A stretch of 64,000 nt of DNA from Flavobacteriales bacterium (GTDB lineage Bacteria; Bacteroidota; Bacteroidia; Flavobacteriales_D; Crocinitomicaceae): assembly GCA_947475095.1 (NCBI GenBank), contig CANJLG010000005.1, positions 1 to 64,000 on the forward strand. Reading direction: 5' to 3'. Under the pieces are notes generated by a model that was given only the letters and a program-made list of their open reading frames with translations, had not been told where the DNA came from and did not search any database. The translations under genes and the position numbers were made by a program. Of the stretch, positions 56,681-64,000 are shown piece after piece; position 1 is the first letter of the stretch, and each line of letters starts with the position of its first letter.

Positions 56681-57346
56681 ATGAAATTGCACAGAGAAGG
56701 ATTTTCTATCCTACTAATATCCCTTTTAATATCGATTGTAATAGGAATTACAAACTACCTTCTTATTAGTAGTGAATGCCAATGGCTATTCATTTCTATA
56801 GAAGCGCTTAATGTAGTTATACTTCTTTTAATAGTTCAATTTTTTAGAATTCCTAAGCGACATAAAGAATATGAGTCGGACCAAATAGTATGTCCTGCTG
56901 ATGGAGAAGTAGTTGTTATTGAAGAAACAATAGAAACCGAATACTTTAACGACAAACGCATACAAATTTCCATATTCATGTCGCCATTGAATGTCCATGC
57001 TAATTATTACCCAATAAACGGAACCGTTTGCTATCAAAAATACCATCCTGGAAAATTTTTAGTGGCATGGCACCCAAAAAGTAGCACCGAGAATGAACGA
57101 ACAACAATGGTGATAAAAACAGCTGATGGTACAGAAATATTAGTGCGTCAAATTGCTGGAGCAATGGCTAGACGAATTTGTTACTACAATGAAATTGGCA
57201 GTATAGCAAAGCAGGGAGAGGAATTTGGCTTTATAAAATTTGGTTCAAGAATTGATGTTTTTTTACCTTTAAATACAACACTTTCAATTGAAATTGGAGA
57301 AAAAGTTCAAGGAAAATTATCCATACTTGGAAAACTCAATAATTAA
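56681..57346 (+). CDS. psd: Phosphatidylserine decarboxylase, short form
   Basis: 221-residue proenzyme that self-cleaves to a pyruvoyl enzyme and decarboxylates phosphatidylserine. Two N-terminal hydrophobic stretches are followed by CPADGEVVVIEE, FMSPLNVHANYYP and the cleavage segment FIKFGSRIDVFLP, where the Ser becomes pyruvoyl (near residue 188). This is the archaeal-like short type. It lies 44 bases after cdsA. No phosphatidylserine synthase gene is here. Confidence 0.93.
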   Translation: MKLHREGFSILLISLLISIVIGITNYLLISSECQWLFISIEALNVVILLLIVQFFRIPKRHKEYESDQIVCPADGEVVVIEETIETEYFNDKRIQISIFMSPLNVHANYYPINGTVCYQKYHPGKFLVAWHPKSSTENERTTMVIKTADGTEILVRQIAGAMARRICYYNEIGSIAKQGEEFGFIKFGSRIDVFLPLNTTLSIEIGEKVQGKLSILGKLNN

Positions 57347-57374
57347 TTAATATATTTACAAAAAATAAAAGACC

Positions 57375-57584
57375 ATGAAAAAACTACTTTTAATCTTAAC
57401 ATTAACCACATTTGTGGCTCCAATGGCAATGAATGTCTATGCTGCGGCAAACGGTACTAAAATTGAATTAAATGATGATGACAAGAAGAAGAAGCGTAAG
57501 AAGAAAAAATCTTGTTGTGCAACTGAAACTAAAGCTTGTGGTACAACCGAGCAGAAGGCTTGTTGTTCTAAGAAAGCAAATTAA
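57375..57584 (+). CDS. Small secreted Lys/Cys-rich protein
   Basis: 69 residues: signal peptide ending near VYAAANG, an acidic patch (NDDD), a run of ten residues almost all Lys/Arg, and five Cys in three clusters (CC, C, CC) within a repeat-like KACGTTEQKACCSKK tail. Small proteins of similar design occur in flavobacteria without known function. Thiol clusters suggest metal or thiol chemistry in the envelope (inference). A TATATTTA box sits 16 nt upstream, and a terminator follows, so it may be its own unit. Confidence 0.72.
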   Translation: MKKLLLILTLTTFVAPMAMNVYAAANGTKIELNDDDKKKKRKKKKSCCATETKACGTTEQKACCSKKAN

Positions 57585-57604
57585 TTAATAAAATTTAATA
57601 AAAG

Positions 57605-57632
57605 AAACCACCTTTAAGGGTGGTTTTTTTTT
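57605..57632 (+). terminator. Intrinsic terminator, possibly bidirectional
   Basis: AACCACC (57606-57612), short loop, GGTGGTT (57619-57625), then a T-run to 57632. The A-rich sequence before the stem could act for the convergent acyl-CoA synthetase gene. Confidence 0.8.
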
Positions 57633-57633
57633 G

Positions 57634-59400
57634 TCAATTAGAATACATTTTAGCATATTCTGATTGATAATTCTCCATAATTTTCTTCCTTTTAAGTTTC
57701 AGTGTAGGTGTTAATTCATTCGCTGAAATAGAGAACTCCTTTTCCAACAACACAAATTTCTTAATCTGTTCCCAGTTTCCATAGTGTTGATTATAATGAC
57801 TTATTTCCTCGTTAATGCGATCATTCACTACCGTTGACTGAGCAATATCAGCATTAGTTGCAGTACTAAAATCATGTTCCTTCCTTTCTGCCCATTCACG
57901 AATGAAAGCAAAGTTTGGAACAATATAGGCAGCTGGAAATTTTTCACCTTCTCCCACCACCATAATTTGTTCTATAAAACGCGACTCTTTAAATTTGTTT
58001 TCCATGGCTTGAGGAACAATATATTTACCTCCTGAAGTTTTAAATATTTCTTTTTTACGATCCGTAATTTTTAAAAATTTTCCTTCTTGAAAAGTCCCAA
58101 TATCACCCGTATGGAACCAACCATCCTCATCAAAAACCTCGTCCGTAGCTTCTTTATTTTCAAAATATCCCATCATTACATTTGGTCCTTTAACTAAAAT
58201 CTCCCCATCCTCGGCAATTTTAACTTCCACCTTTTCAATGAGCTGACCAACGCAACCTATTCGGACACCTTTTAAAAAACAATTAACAGATACAACAGGA
58301 GATGTTTCAGACAAACCATAGCCCTCAAGAATTGGAAGTCCAGCAGCAAAGAAAATACGTGCTAATCGCGGCTGTAAAGCAGCACTTCCAGAAGCAATCG
58401 CTCTCACATTTCCCCCCAACGCTTCCTGCCATTTTTTAAAAATCAATTTTCTAGCGATACCTAATTTAAATTGGTACCAGGTACTTTTACCCATGAAATC
58501 GTACTCTTCTGCCAAGGAAACGGCCCAAAAGAACAACTTCCGTTTGATCCCGGAAAGATCCTCTCCTTTCGCCATTATCTTATCGAATACTTTTTCGATT
58601 AAACGAGGGACAGCTGAAAAGACCTCAGGCTTTACTTCTCGAATATTTTCCCCAATCGTTTCCATGGATTCTGCGAAATAAATAGAGCAACCTAAATACA
58701 TGTACAAGTAATGTAGCATTCGCTCATAAACGTGACATACAGGTAAGAAAGAAAGTACTTTAGAACCTTGTGAAGCTGGAATTGGCGCTATACACGCTTC
58801 CACATTTGACAATAAATTTATGTGTGAAAGCATCACTCCTTTCGGATTCCCCGTGGTGCCGGAAGTATAAATGATTGTCACCATATCTTCAGGGGCCACT
58901 TCAGCCATACGCTTAGTAACCTCACTTTCTTCTATTTTAGAGGCTTCTTCATGAATCGCTTTCCAATTTGTTGCTCCTTCCACTTCTTCAAAAGTAAAAA
59001 CTGAGCTTAGAGAAGGCGTATTGGAACGTATTTTCTCGACTTTATCAAACAATTCTTTATTAGAAACCACGATTAATTTCACGGAAGCATTATTGATTAT
59101 AAAAGAATAATCCGATTCGGAACTGGTAGGATAAAGCGGCACTAGAATTGCCCCTATTTGTTGAACAGCAATATCGAAGATATTCCATTCCACCCTATTA
59201 TTAGCTGATACAGAAACTCTATCACCTTTTTGAACATTGAGCACAATTAGCCCCCTAGAAACAAGCATGACCTCATCAAGAAATTGTTGTGTTGAGGTTC
59301 CGATCCAATCGCCTGCTATTTTGGTAGCAAACATCGTAGCATTCGGATAATTTTTTAATTGGTGATAGGGAACATCAAAAAGTCGTTTAGCGTAGAACAT
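57634..59400 (-). CDS. Long-chain acyl-CoA synthetase (AMP-binding enzyme)
   Basis: 588-residue ANL-superfamily enzyme activating fatty acids through an acyl-adenylate. Motif A3 is TIIYTSGTTGNPKGVMLSH near residue 172, A5 is GYGLSETSPV near 360 and A8 is GWFHTGDIG near 428; the C-terminal catalytic Lys is probably in KFKRKKIMENY-like sequence at the end (LKLKRKKIMENY). The MFYAKRLFDVPYHQLKNYPN start is usual for the Bacteroidota FadD15-like group. A TATATTCG box lies 17 nt upstream. Confidence 0.92.
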   Translation of the reverse strand: MFYAKRLFDVPYHQLKNYPNATMFATKIAGDWIGTSTQQFLDEVMLVSRGLIVLNVQKGDRVSVSANNRVEWNIFDIAVQQIGAILVPLYPTSSESDYSFIINNASVKLIVVSNKELFDKVEKIRSNTPSLSSVFTFEEVEGATNWKAIHEEASKIEESEVTKRMAEVAPEDMVTIIYTSGTTGNPKGVMLSHINLLSNVEACIAPIPASQGSKVLSFLPVCHVYERMLHYLYMYLGCSIYFAESMETIGENIREVKPEVFSAVPRLIEKVFDKIMAKGEDLSGIKRKLFFWAVSLAEEYDFMGKSTWYQFKLGIARKLIFKKWQEALGGNVRAIASGSAALQPRLARIFFAAGLPILEGYGLSETSPVVSVNCFLKGVRIGCVGQLIEKVEVKIAEDGEILVKGPNVMMGYFENKEATDEVFDEDGWFHTGDIGTFQEGKFLKITDRKKEIFKTSGGKYIVPQAMENKFKESRFIEQIMVVGEGEKFPAAYIVPNFAFIREWAERKEHDFSTATNADIAQSTVVNDRINEEISHYNQHYGNWEQIKKFVLLEKEFSISANELTPTLKLKRKKIMENYQSEYAKMYSN

Positions 59401-59417
59401 AGGCTTATTTTATTAAG

Positions 59418-59425
59418 CGAATATA
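59418..59425 (-). promoter_or_regulatory. -7 box of the acyl-CoA synthetase gene
   Basis: TATATTCG (TTCG variant) on the minus strand, 17 nt before the ATG. Confidence 0.4.
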
Positions 59426-59434
59426 ACCAAAAGG

Positions 59435-60802
59435 TTATAAAAAAAATACTCCAAAAAAGGAAATAAGAATAATACCTATAATATTCAAGACGAATCCGGC
59501 CCTTGCCATCTGTCCCATAGAAACAAAACCTGAAGAAAAAACAATAGCGTTAGGTGGTGTTCCCATCGGAAGCATAAAGGCACAACTTGCCGCTAAGGTG
59601 AGGGGAATACATAATTGCAGGATATCTAATCCTGCCGATTTAGCGAAGGCAGCAACAATTGGAACACAGATAACTACTAGGGCTATGTTCGATAATAATT
59701 CTGATGCGAAAATAGTTATAGCGACCATTGCTACAATAATGACAAAGATCGATTCATTATTAAACGATGTGAGTACATCCGTTAAAAGAGCTACGATACC
59801 GTTCACTTCTAACATTTTAGCAAGCGCCAATCCACCACCAAAGAGCAATAAAATTCCCCAAGGTAATTTTTCAGTATCCGACCAGTTTAACAGTGGCTTT
59901 TTCGTTTTATTAGCCGGAATAATAAAAAGTAAGACAGCGCCTAATATGGCCACGTTTTCATCGTCGTATTTTATTGGTGTAAGATTACTGATTAAATCCT
60001 TAAAAATCCATAAAAAAACCACCCCGCTAAATACTAAAACCAACCTAATTTGTTCTGTGGACCAAGGTTTTTTCACAATTTTAAAATCATGTACATCCAA
60101 TCGTTCTTTACCCAGCGAAAAATAAAAATATACGTAGGTTATGAAGAGCATTAGCAAGCTTATGGGCAAGGCAATTTTCATCCACTCAAAAAACCCAATA
60201 GTTATCCCATAGTTTTGTTCTAAAATAGCAGCCATTTGCGTATTGGTTGGCGTACCGACAAGCGTAGCCATCCCACCAATACTCGATGCATAGGCAATCG
60301 ATAGGACTAAATAAAGACTAAATTTTGATTTTTGATGTGCTACAGGAAGAGCGTGAATTATAGCCATTGCCATGGGAAGCATCATGAGCGCGGTGGCTGT
60401 ATTTGAAATCCACATGCTAATCAATCCGGTACTAAAAATAAAACCAAGTAAAATTCTAGGTTTTGAATCCCCAACAATAGTTAATATTCCGTGGGCAATT
60501 TGTTCGTGCACCCGCCATTTCTCAAGGCCTAAGGCCAAGATGAATCCACCCAAAAATAAATAAACGTTGCTATTTCCGTAAGCACTTGCTAAATCAACAG
60601 GTTTAAGAATTCCAAGTGGAATAGCTAAAACCAAAGGAAGAAGCGCTGTTAAATAAATGGGGATGATCTCTAAAATCCACAGAAAAACCATTAATCCACC
60701 GAGTGCAATCGCATTCCAAAAAGTAGATTTTCCACCTGAGACAAACAATATGAAAAAGAAACCAATGAACCCTAGGAAGGCAATAATTGATTTCCACTTC
60801 AT
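59435..60802 (-). CDS. SLC13/DASS-family anion:sodium symporter
   Basis: 455 residues with about 11-12 membrane segments and re-entrant loops. Family marks are the SNT/SNI motifs: ISNTATALMMLPMA near residue 132 and ELLSNIALVVICVP near 370, plus GTPTNTQM and PMGTPPNAIVFSSG. Members import dicarboxylates, citrate or sulfate with Na+. Substrate cannot be told from these motifs. The small gene at 60812 lies immediately upstream. Confidence 0.92.
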   Translation of the reverse strand: MKWKSIIAFLGFIGFFFILFVSGGKSTFWNAIALGGLMVFLWILEIIPIYLTALLPLVLAIPLGILKPVDLASAYGNSNVYLFLGGFILALGLEKWRVHEQIAHGILTIVGDSKPRILLGFIFSTGLISMWISNTATALMMLPMAMAIIHALPVAHQKSKFSLYLVLSIAYASSIGGMATLVGTPTNTQMAAILEQNYGITIGFFEWMKIALPISLLMLFITYVYFYFSLGKERLDVHDFKIVKKPWSTEQIRLVLVFSGVVFLWIFKDLISNLTPIKYDDENVAILGAVLLFIIPANKTKKPLLNWSDTEKLPWGILLLFGGGLALAKMLEVNGIVALLTDVLTSFNNESIFVIIVAMVAITIFASELLSNIALVVICVPIVAAFAKSAGLDILQLCIPLTLAASCAFMLPMGTPPNAIVFSSGFVSMGQMARAGFVLNIIGIILISFFGVFFL

Positions 60803-60811
60803 CCTATCCTC

Positions 60812-61072
60812 TTACTTGTTTAAAGTATTTAAAGCATCAACAAAATAATCAGATTTAGTCTCAATCTCAGTGTAGATAGCTCTAAATGCTGCTTTGCCTT
60901 TCGCCTTATTCATTTTACTTAAAAGATCATCTTGAAAATCTGCCACTTCGGTAATTAATTTTTCAGAAGCCTCTATTTTTTTTGAGTCAGCAATTTGAAT
61001 AAAATAACACTCATCAACTACATCAAAAACCATTTCATTAAGGCCTTTCTTTAAACTTCTTTTATTTCCCAT
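60812..61072 (-). CDS. Small conserved protein of unknown function
   Basis: 86 residues, predicted all helical, beginning MGNKRSLKKGLNEMVFDVVDECYF; short proteins with this MGNKR-LKK start recur in Bacteroidota but have no assigned role that I know of. The rest is charged helix (SEKLITEVADFQDDLLSKMN, YTEIETKSDYFVDALNTL). No signal peptide, so cytoplasmic. A TACTTTTG box lies 16 nt upstream, and the SLC13 gene follows after nine bases, so they share an mRNA. Confidence 0.75.
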   Translation of the reverse strand: MGNKRSLKKGLNEMVFDVVDECYFIQIADSKKIEASEKLITEVADFQDDLLSKMNKAKGKAAFRAIYTEIETKSDYFVDALNTLNK

Positions 61073-61088
61073 TTGTATTTTTTTTTAT

Positions 61089-61096
61089 CAAAAGTA
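61089..61096 (-). promoter_or_regulatory. -7 box of the small gene and SLC13 carrier
   Basis: TACTTTTG on the minus strand, 16 nt before the ATG at 61072. Confidence 0.5.
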
Positions 61097-61195
61097 CTGA
61101 GTTTAATCTATCTTTTATTGTCATTACCAAAGATATTTTTGTCTTGTTACGATTGAAAGCGTTGCCATGCAATAAGATTAAGTAATTTTACAGGC

Positions 61196-62371
61196 ATGAA
61201 TTATCCCATTATCCAACTCAGAAAAGCGAAAGATCATTCCGTATTAAGAAAACACCCTTGGGTATTTTCAGGCGCAATATTTACCGACACCAGTGCCATA
61301 AAAGACGGTGATATCGTTGCCGTTCACAACCATCGAAACGACTTTTTGGCCATTGGTCATTTTCAACATGCGACCATCTCAGTTAGAATTCAAACATTTA
61401 AAAATGAATTGATTAACGCGCATTTTTTCACTGAAAAGCTTAAAAATGCCCTCAAGTTGCGCTATGATTTGGGGCTTGACAGCAAAGTGAATTCCATCTT
61501 TAGAATTTGTCATGGCGAAGGAGATGGATTACCAGGATTAATCATAGATTACTACAACGGTGTTGCCGTTATTCAATGTCACTCGATAGGCATGTATCGT
61601 TGTATTGAGGATATTTCCATAGCACTACAAACCATTCTCAAGGGAAAATTAACAGCTATTTATTCTAAATCTTCTGATACGCTTTCAAGTAAAAATGAAA
61701 TCGAAGACGCCTATTTATTTGGAGCATGTGAGCTACCTCATCAAGCAATGGAAAATGGCGTTGATTACCATATTGATTGGGTCAATGGACAAAAAACAGG
61801 GTTTTTCATTGACCAAAGAGAAAACCGAGCGATCCTTGGTCGGTATGCAAAAGGGAAGAAGATCTTGAACACTTTTTGCTATTCAGGTGGATTCAGTTTA
61901 CAAGCATTGTATAAAGGAGCAAGCATTGTGCATTCCTTAGATAGTTCAAAAAAAGCAATTGCATTAACCGAAGAGAATATCCTACTAAATACATTTAAAG
62001 GAAAGCATGCGTGTATTGTTGCAGACGCCATGGAATACCTGAAAGAAGTAGAAGAAGCTTACGATATTATCGTTATTGATCCGCCTGCATTTGCCAAGCA
62101 CCGCGATAAGCGTCACCAAGCCATCCAAGGGTACAAGCGTTTGAATGCACACGTATTTAGGCAAATAAAACCAGGCGGGATTATTTTTACATTTTCCTGC
62201 TCACAGGTTGTTGATAAACAACTTTTTACCAATACCATTATTGCAGCAGCGATTGAAGCAGGACGAAACATTCGAATTTTAGAACAGCTGCACCAACCTG
62301 CAGATCATCCTATCAGCGCTTTTCATCCAGAGGGCGAGTATTTAAAAGGCTTAATTTTACAAGTGGAATAA
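61196..62371 (+). CDS. RlmI-type SAM-dependent 23S rRNA methyltransferase
   Basis: 391 residues: N-terminal PUA domain (about 1-80, QLRKAKDHSVLRKHPWVFSGAI), a central strand region and a Rossmann methyltransferase domain with KTGFFIDQRENRAIL, NTFCYSGGFSLQAL (SAM loop) and DPPAFAKHRDKRHQ, then the catalytic-Cys segment TFSCSQ. E. coli RlmI makes m5C1962; exact target here is assumed from similarity. Its stop shares a base with the MATE gene start (TAATG). A TAATTTTA sequence 5 nt upstream may be a weak promoter. Confidence 0.9.
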   Translation: MNYPIIQLRKAKDHSVLRKHPWVFSGAIFTDTSAIKDGDIVAVHNHRNDFLAIGHFQHATISVRIQTFKNELINAHFFTEKLKNALKLRYDLGLDSKVNSIFRICHGEGDGLPGLIIDYYNGVAVIQCHSIGMYRCIEDISIALQTILKGKLTAIYSKSSDTLSSKNEIEDAYLFGACELPHQAMENGVDYHIDWVNGQKTGFFIDQRENRAILGRYAKGKKILNTFCYSGGFSLQALYKGASIVHSLDSSKKAIALTEENILLNTFKGKHACIVADAMEYLKEVEEAYDIIVIDPPAFAKHRDKRHQAIQGYKRLNAHVFRQIKPGGIIFTFSCSQVVDKQLFTNTIIAAAIEAGRNIRILEQLHQPADHPISAFHPEGEYLKGLILQVE

Positions 62372-63699
62372 TGTTAGATTTTAGGTACAAAACACTTTTA
62401 GGGGTCGCATTACCCATGATGGTTTCTGGATTTATTCAATCGATCGTATTAATAACCGACGCATCATTTATCAGCCGTTATTCAACAGAAGCGTTTGATG
62501 CCTTAGGAAATGGCGGATTGATTTACATTACCTTTTACATGATGTTATTAGGGATGAGTGATGGCGCACAGATTATCATCGCTAGAAGAATTGGTGAAAA
62601 TCGCCTTGAAACGATTGGCCGTGTATTTGGGACCAGTCTTTTTACATTGTTCCTTCTCGCGATAAGCATGTTTTCCATCCTCTATTTTGTAATTCCCGAT
62701 TGGATAGTAAGTTATTCAGCAAATAAAAATATTGCCCTACTCCAAGGAGAATTCCTACACATACGTTCCTTTTCCTTGTTTTTTGCCATGATTACATTGA
62801 GTATCCAAGCAATGTTGATTGCCAAAGGGAAAACGGTTGTGGTATTAATTGCCGCATTAATTACCGCAAGTACAAATGTGATATTAGCCTATAGCCTAAT
62901 ATTCGGAAATTTTGGTTTGCCAAGAATGGGAATTGAAGGCGCGGCACTTGCTTCGACATTGGCAGATGCTTGCAGCATGACTTTTCTAATTATTTACCTC
63001 TACTTCTCAATTGAACGCAGAGAATACCGCTTATTCTCCTATTTTTCGTTTCAGCTAAAATCATTTATTGAGTTATTGAAAGTGGGTACTCCCCTATTAA
63101 TTCAAGGTTTCTTCGCCTTAGCGACCTGGACCATGTTTTTTACTTGGATTGAGCAAAAAGGTCAATTTGATTTAACGGTATCTCAAAATATTAGGTCCAT
63201 CTACTTTTTAGCCTTCGTCCCTATTTGGGGTTTTGCAGGCACAACAAAAACATATATTTCTCAATACATAGGAAGCGGTCAGTTTGACGCATTACCCATC
63301 ATACAACGCAGAATTCAATTGCTCACATTTGGGTTTTTACTCATTACATTTCATGGCGCCCTACTCTATCCCGAGGCCTTAATTCGTATGATCAATCCCG
63401 AAGATATGTATATTCAAAAAAGTGCTGAAATACTTAGACTAGTTTCTTGCTCGATATTATTATACGGATTAGTATCTGTCTACTTTCAAACGATCCACGG
63501 AAGTGGAAATACCCTCGTATCCATGTCTATTGAAATAGTTTCCGTAGGCATCTATACTATTTTCAGTTATTTATTCATAAAAGTTTTTCAATGGGATATT
63601 TATTGGATTTGGACCGTGGAATATATTTATTTTAGTATTTTAGGAGGCTTGTCCTTGTTTTATTTAACCTTTTACAATTGGAAAAAGAAAGTTTTATAA
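62371..63699 (+). CDS. MATE-family multidrug exporter
   Basis: 442 residues with about 12 membrane segments in two halves. The start LLGVALPMMVSGFIQSIVLITDASFISRY and the repeat in the second half (LLKVGTPLLIQGFFALATW) are MATE-like. Bacterial members export drugs or metabolites using Na+ or H+; substrate unknown. It overlaps the rRNA methyltransferase gene by one base and the fmt frame runs into its end. Confidence 0.88.
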   Translation: MLDFRYKTLLGVALPMMVSGFIQSIVLITDASFISRYSTEAFDALGNGGLIYITFYMMLLGMSDGAQIIIARRIGENRLETIGRVFGTSLFTLFLLAISMFSILYFVIPDWIVSYSANKNIALLQGEFLHIRSFSLFFAMITLSIQAMLIAKGKTVVVLIAALITASTNVILAYSLIFGNFGLPRMGIEGAALASTLADACSMTFLIIYLYFSIERREYRLFSYFSFQLKSFIELLKVGTPLLIQGFFALATWTMFFTWIEQKGQFDLTVSQNIRSIYFLAFVPIWGFAGTTKTYISQYIGSGQFDALPIIQRRIQLLTFGFLLITFHGALLYPEALIRMINPEDMYIQKSAEILRLVSCSILLYGLVSVYFQTIHGSGNTLVSMSIEIVSVGIYTIFSYLFIKVFQWDIYWIWTVEYIYFSILGGLSLFYLTFYNWKKKVL

Positions 63700-64000
63700 G
63701 TGATTGCCCTTCCTTACGGATTGTGTTTATGGGAACGCCATCCTTTGCCGTAAAGACGCTTGAAACAATTTTGGATAGCCATCATCAAGTGGTGGGAGTT
63801 GTAACAGCTATGGACAAACCCGCAGGTCGAGGAAAAAAAATTAAAGAAAGTGATATCACTGTGTTTGCGAAGGAACAAGGCTTGAACGTCTTGCAACCTG
63901 AAAACTTAAAAGACGAGCAGTTTGTGGCTCAATTAGAATCCCTAAAAGCAGATCTTTTTGTGGTGGTTGCCTTTCGAATGTTACCAAAAGTAATTTGGGC
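63678..64000 (+). CDS. fmt: Fmt, methionyl-tRNA formyltransferase, 3' end cut by window edge
   Basis: The N-terminal 107 codons are present. RIVFMGTPSFAVKTL is the family's N-terminal strand, followed by VVTAMDKPAGRGKK and the active-site region approaching VVVAFRMLPKVIW. The enzyme formylates Met-tRNAi with 10-formyl-tetrahydrofolate. The start is uncertain: TTG at 63678 (giving MEKES...LRIVFMGTP) fits best, since GTG 63723 and ATG 63729 would cut into the first strand. With TTG it overlaps the MATE gene by 22 bases. Confidence 0.85.
   Translation, partial: MEKESFISDCPSLRIVFMGTPSFAVKTLETILDSHHQVVGVVTAMDKPAGRGKKIKESDITVFAKEQGLNVLQPENLKDEQFVAQLESLKADLFVVVAFRMLPKVIW

Overview
This is an AT-rich chromosomal segment from a member of the Bacteroidota, most likely a flavobacterium-like lineage (class Flavobacteriia). 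The evidence is the type IX secretion and gliding genes (porU, porV, a PorP/SprF homologue, gldJ), a short RpoD-type sigma factor, a bacilliol gene (bshA), DUF4249 and GLPGLI family proteins, and TAnnTTTG-type -7 promoter boxes in front of many genes with no obvious Shine-Dalgarno sequences. I count 55 protein genes packed with small gaps and many 1-17 bp overlaps. I see no tRNA, rRNA, CRISPR array, insertion sequence, prophage or clear pseudogene. Both edges cut genes: elbB on the left and fmt on the right.

Layout. 1-2.4 kb: elbB, bshA and an outer-membrane protein on the minus strand. 2.4-6.4 kb: folD, an Nfu-type Fe-S scaffold and recQ. 6.4-13.6 kb, minus strand: an M1 peptidase, a secreted unknown and purB joined by ATGA overlaps, then dapD and an UMF1-type transporter. 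13.7-24.2 kb, plus strand: a GLPGLI protein, ftsK, an M14 peptidase, an FKBP lipoprotein, a DUF4249 lipoprotein and priA, facing rpoD and trpS. 26.2-30.5 kb: plsC and gatC, then the minus-strand unit pyrR-pyrB-STAS-rnz with a small Zn-ribbon gene. 30.7-41.5 kb: porU-porV-ispF divergent from porP/sprF-like, gldJ and murF. 41.5-50.7 kb: prfB, gcvH, an acidic lipoprotein, gyrB, a glutathione peroxidase, an OmpA-like protein and valS. 50.8-57.6 kb: a NUDIX gene and pyrE from overlapping start codons, then an unknown gene, birA, rsfS, ftsH, DUF2007, cdsA, psd and a small Lys/Cys-rich secreted protein. 57.6-64 kb: an acyl-CoA synthetase, an SLC13 carrier, a small conserved unknown, an rRNA methyltransferase, a MATE exporter and fmt.

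Most of the window is housekeeping: replication and repair, cell wall, lipid, pyrimidine and purine synthesis, translation. The type IX block is the lineage-specific part: PorU and PorV attach and process secreted cargo, while GldJ and the PorP/SprF homologue belong to the motor and outer-membrane side.

I did not find a clearly new multi-gene system. The most interesting signals are regulatory. The distance from the -7 box to the start codon falls into two groups (about 4 and about 16 nt), which suggests a set of leaderless mRNAs. pyrE and its NUDIX neighbour have face-to-face promoters inside each other's first codons. The rpoD terminator lies inside the priA coding sequence. A 12-bp palindrome recurs three times, twice in gene leaders or promoters. 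GldJ carries a large internal insertion.
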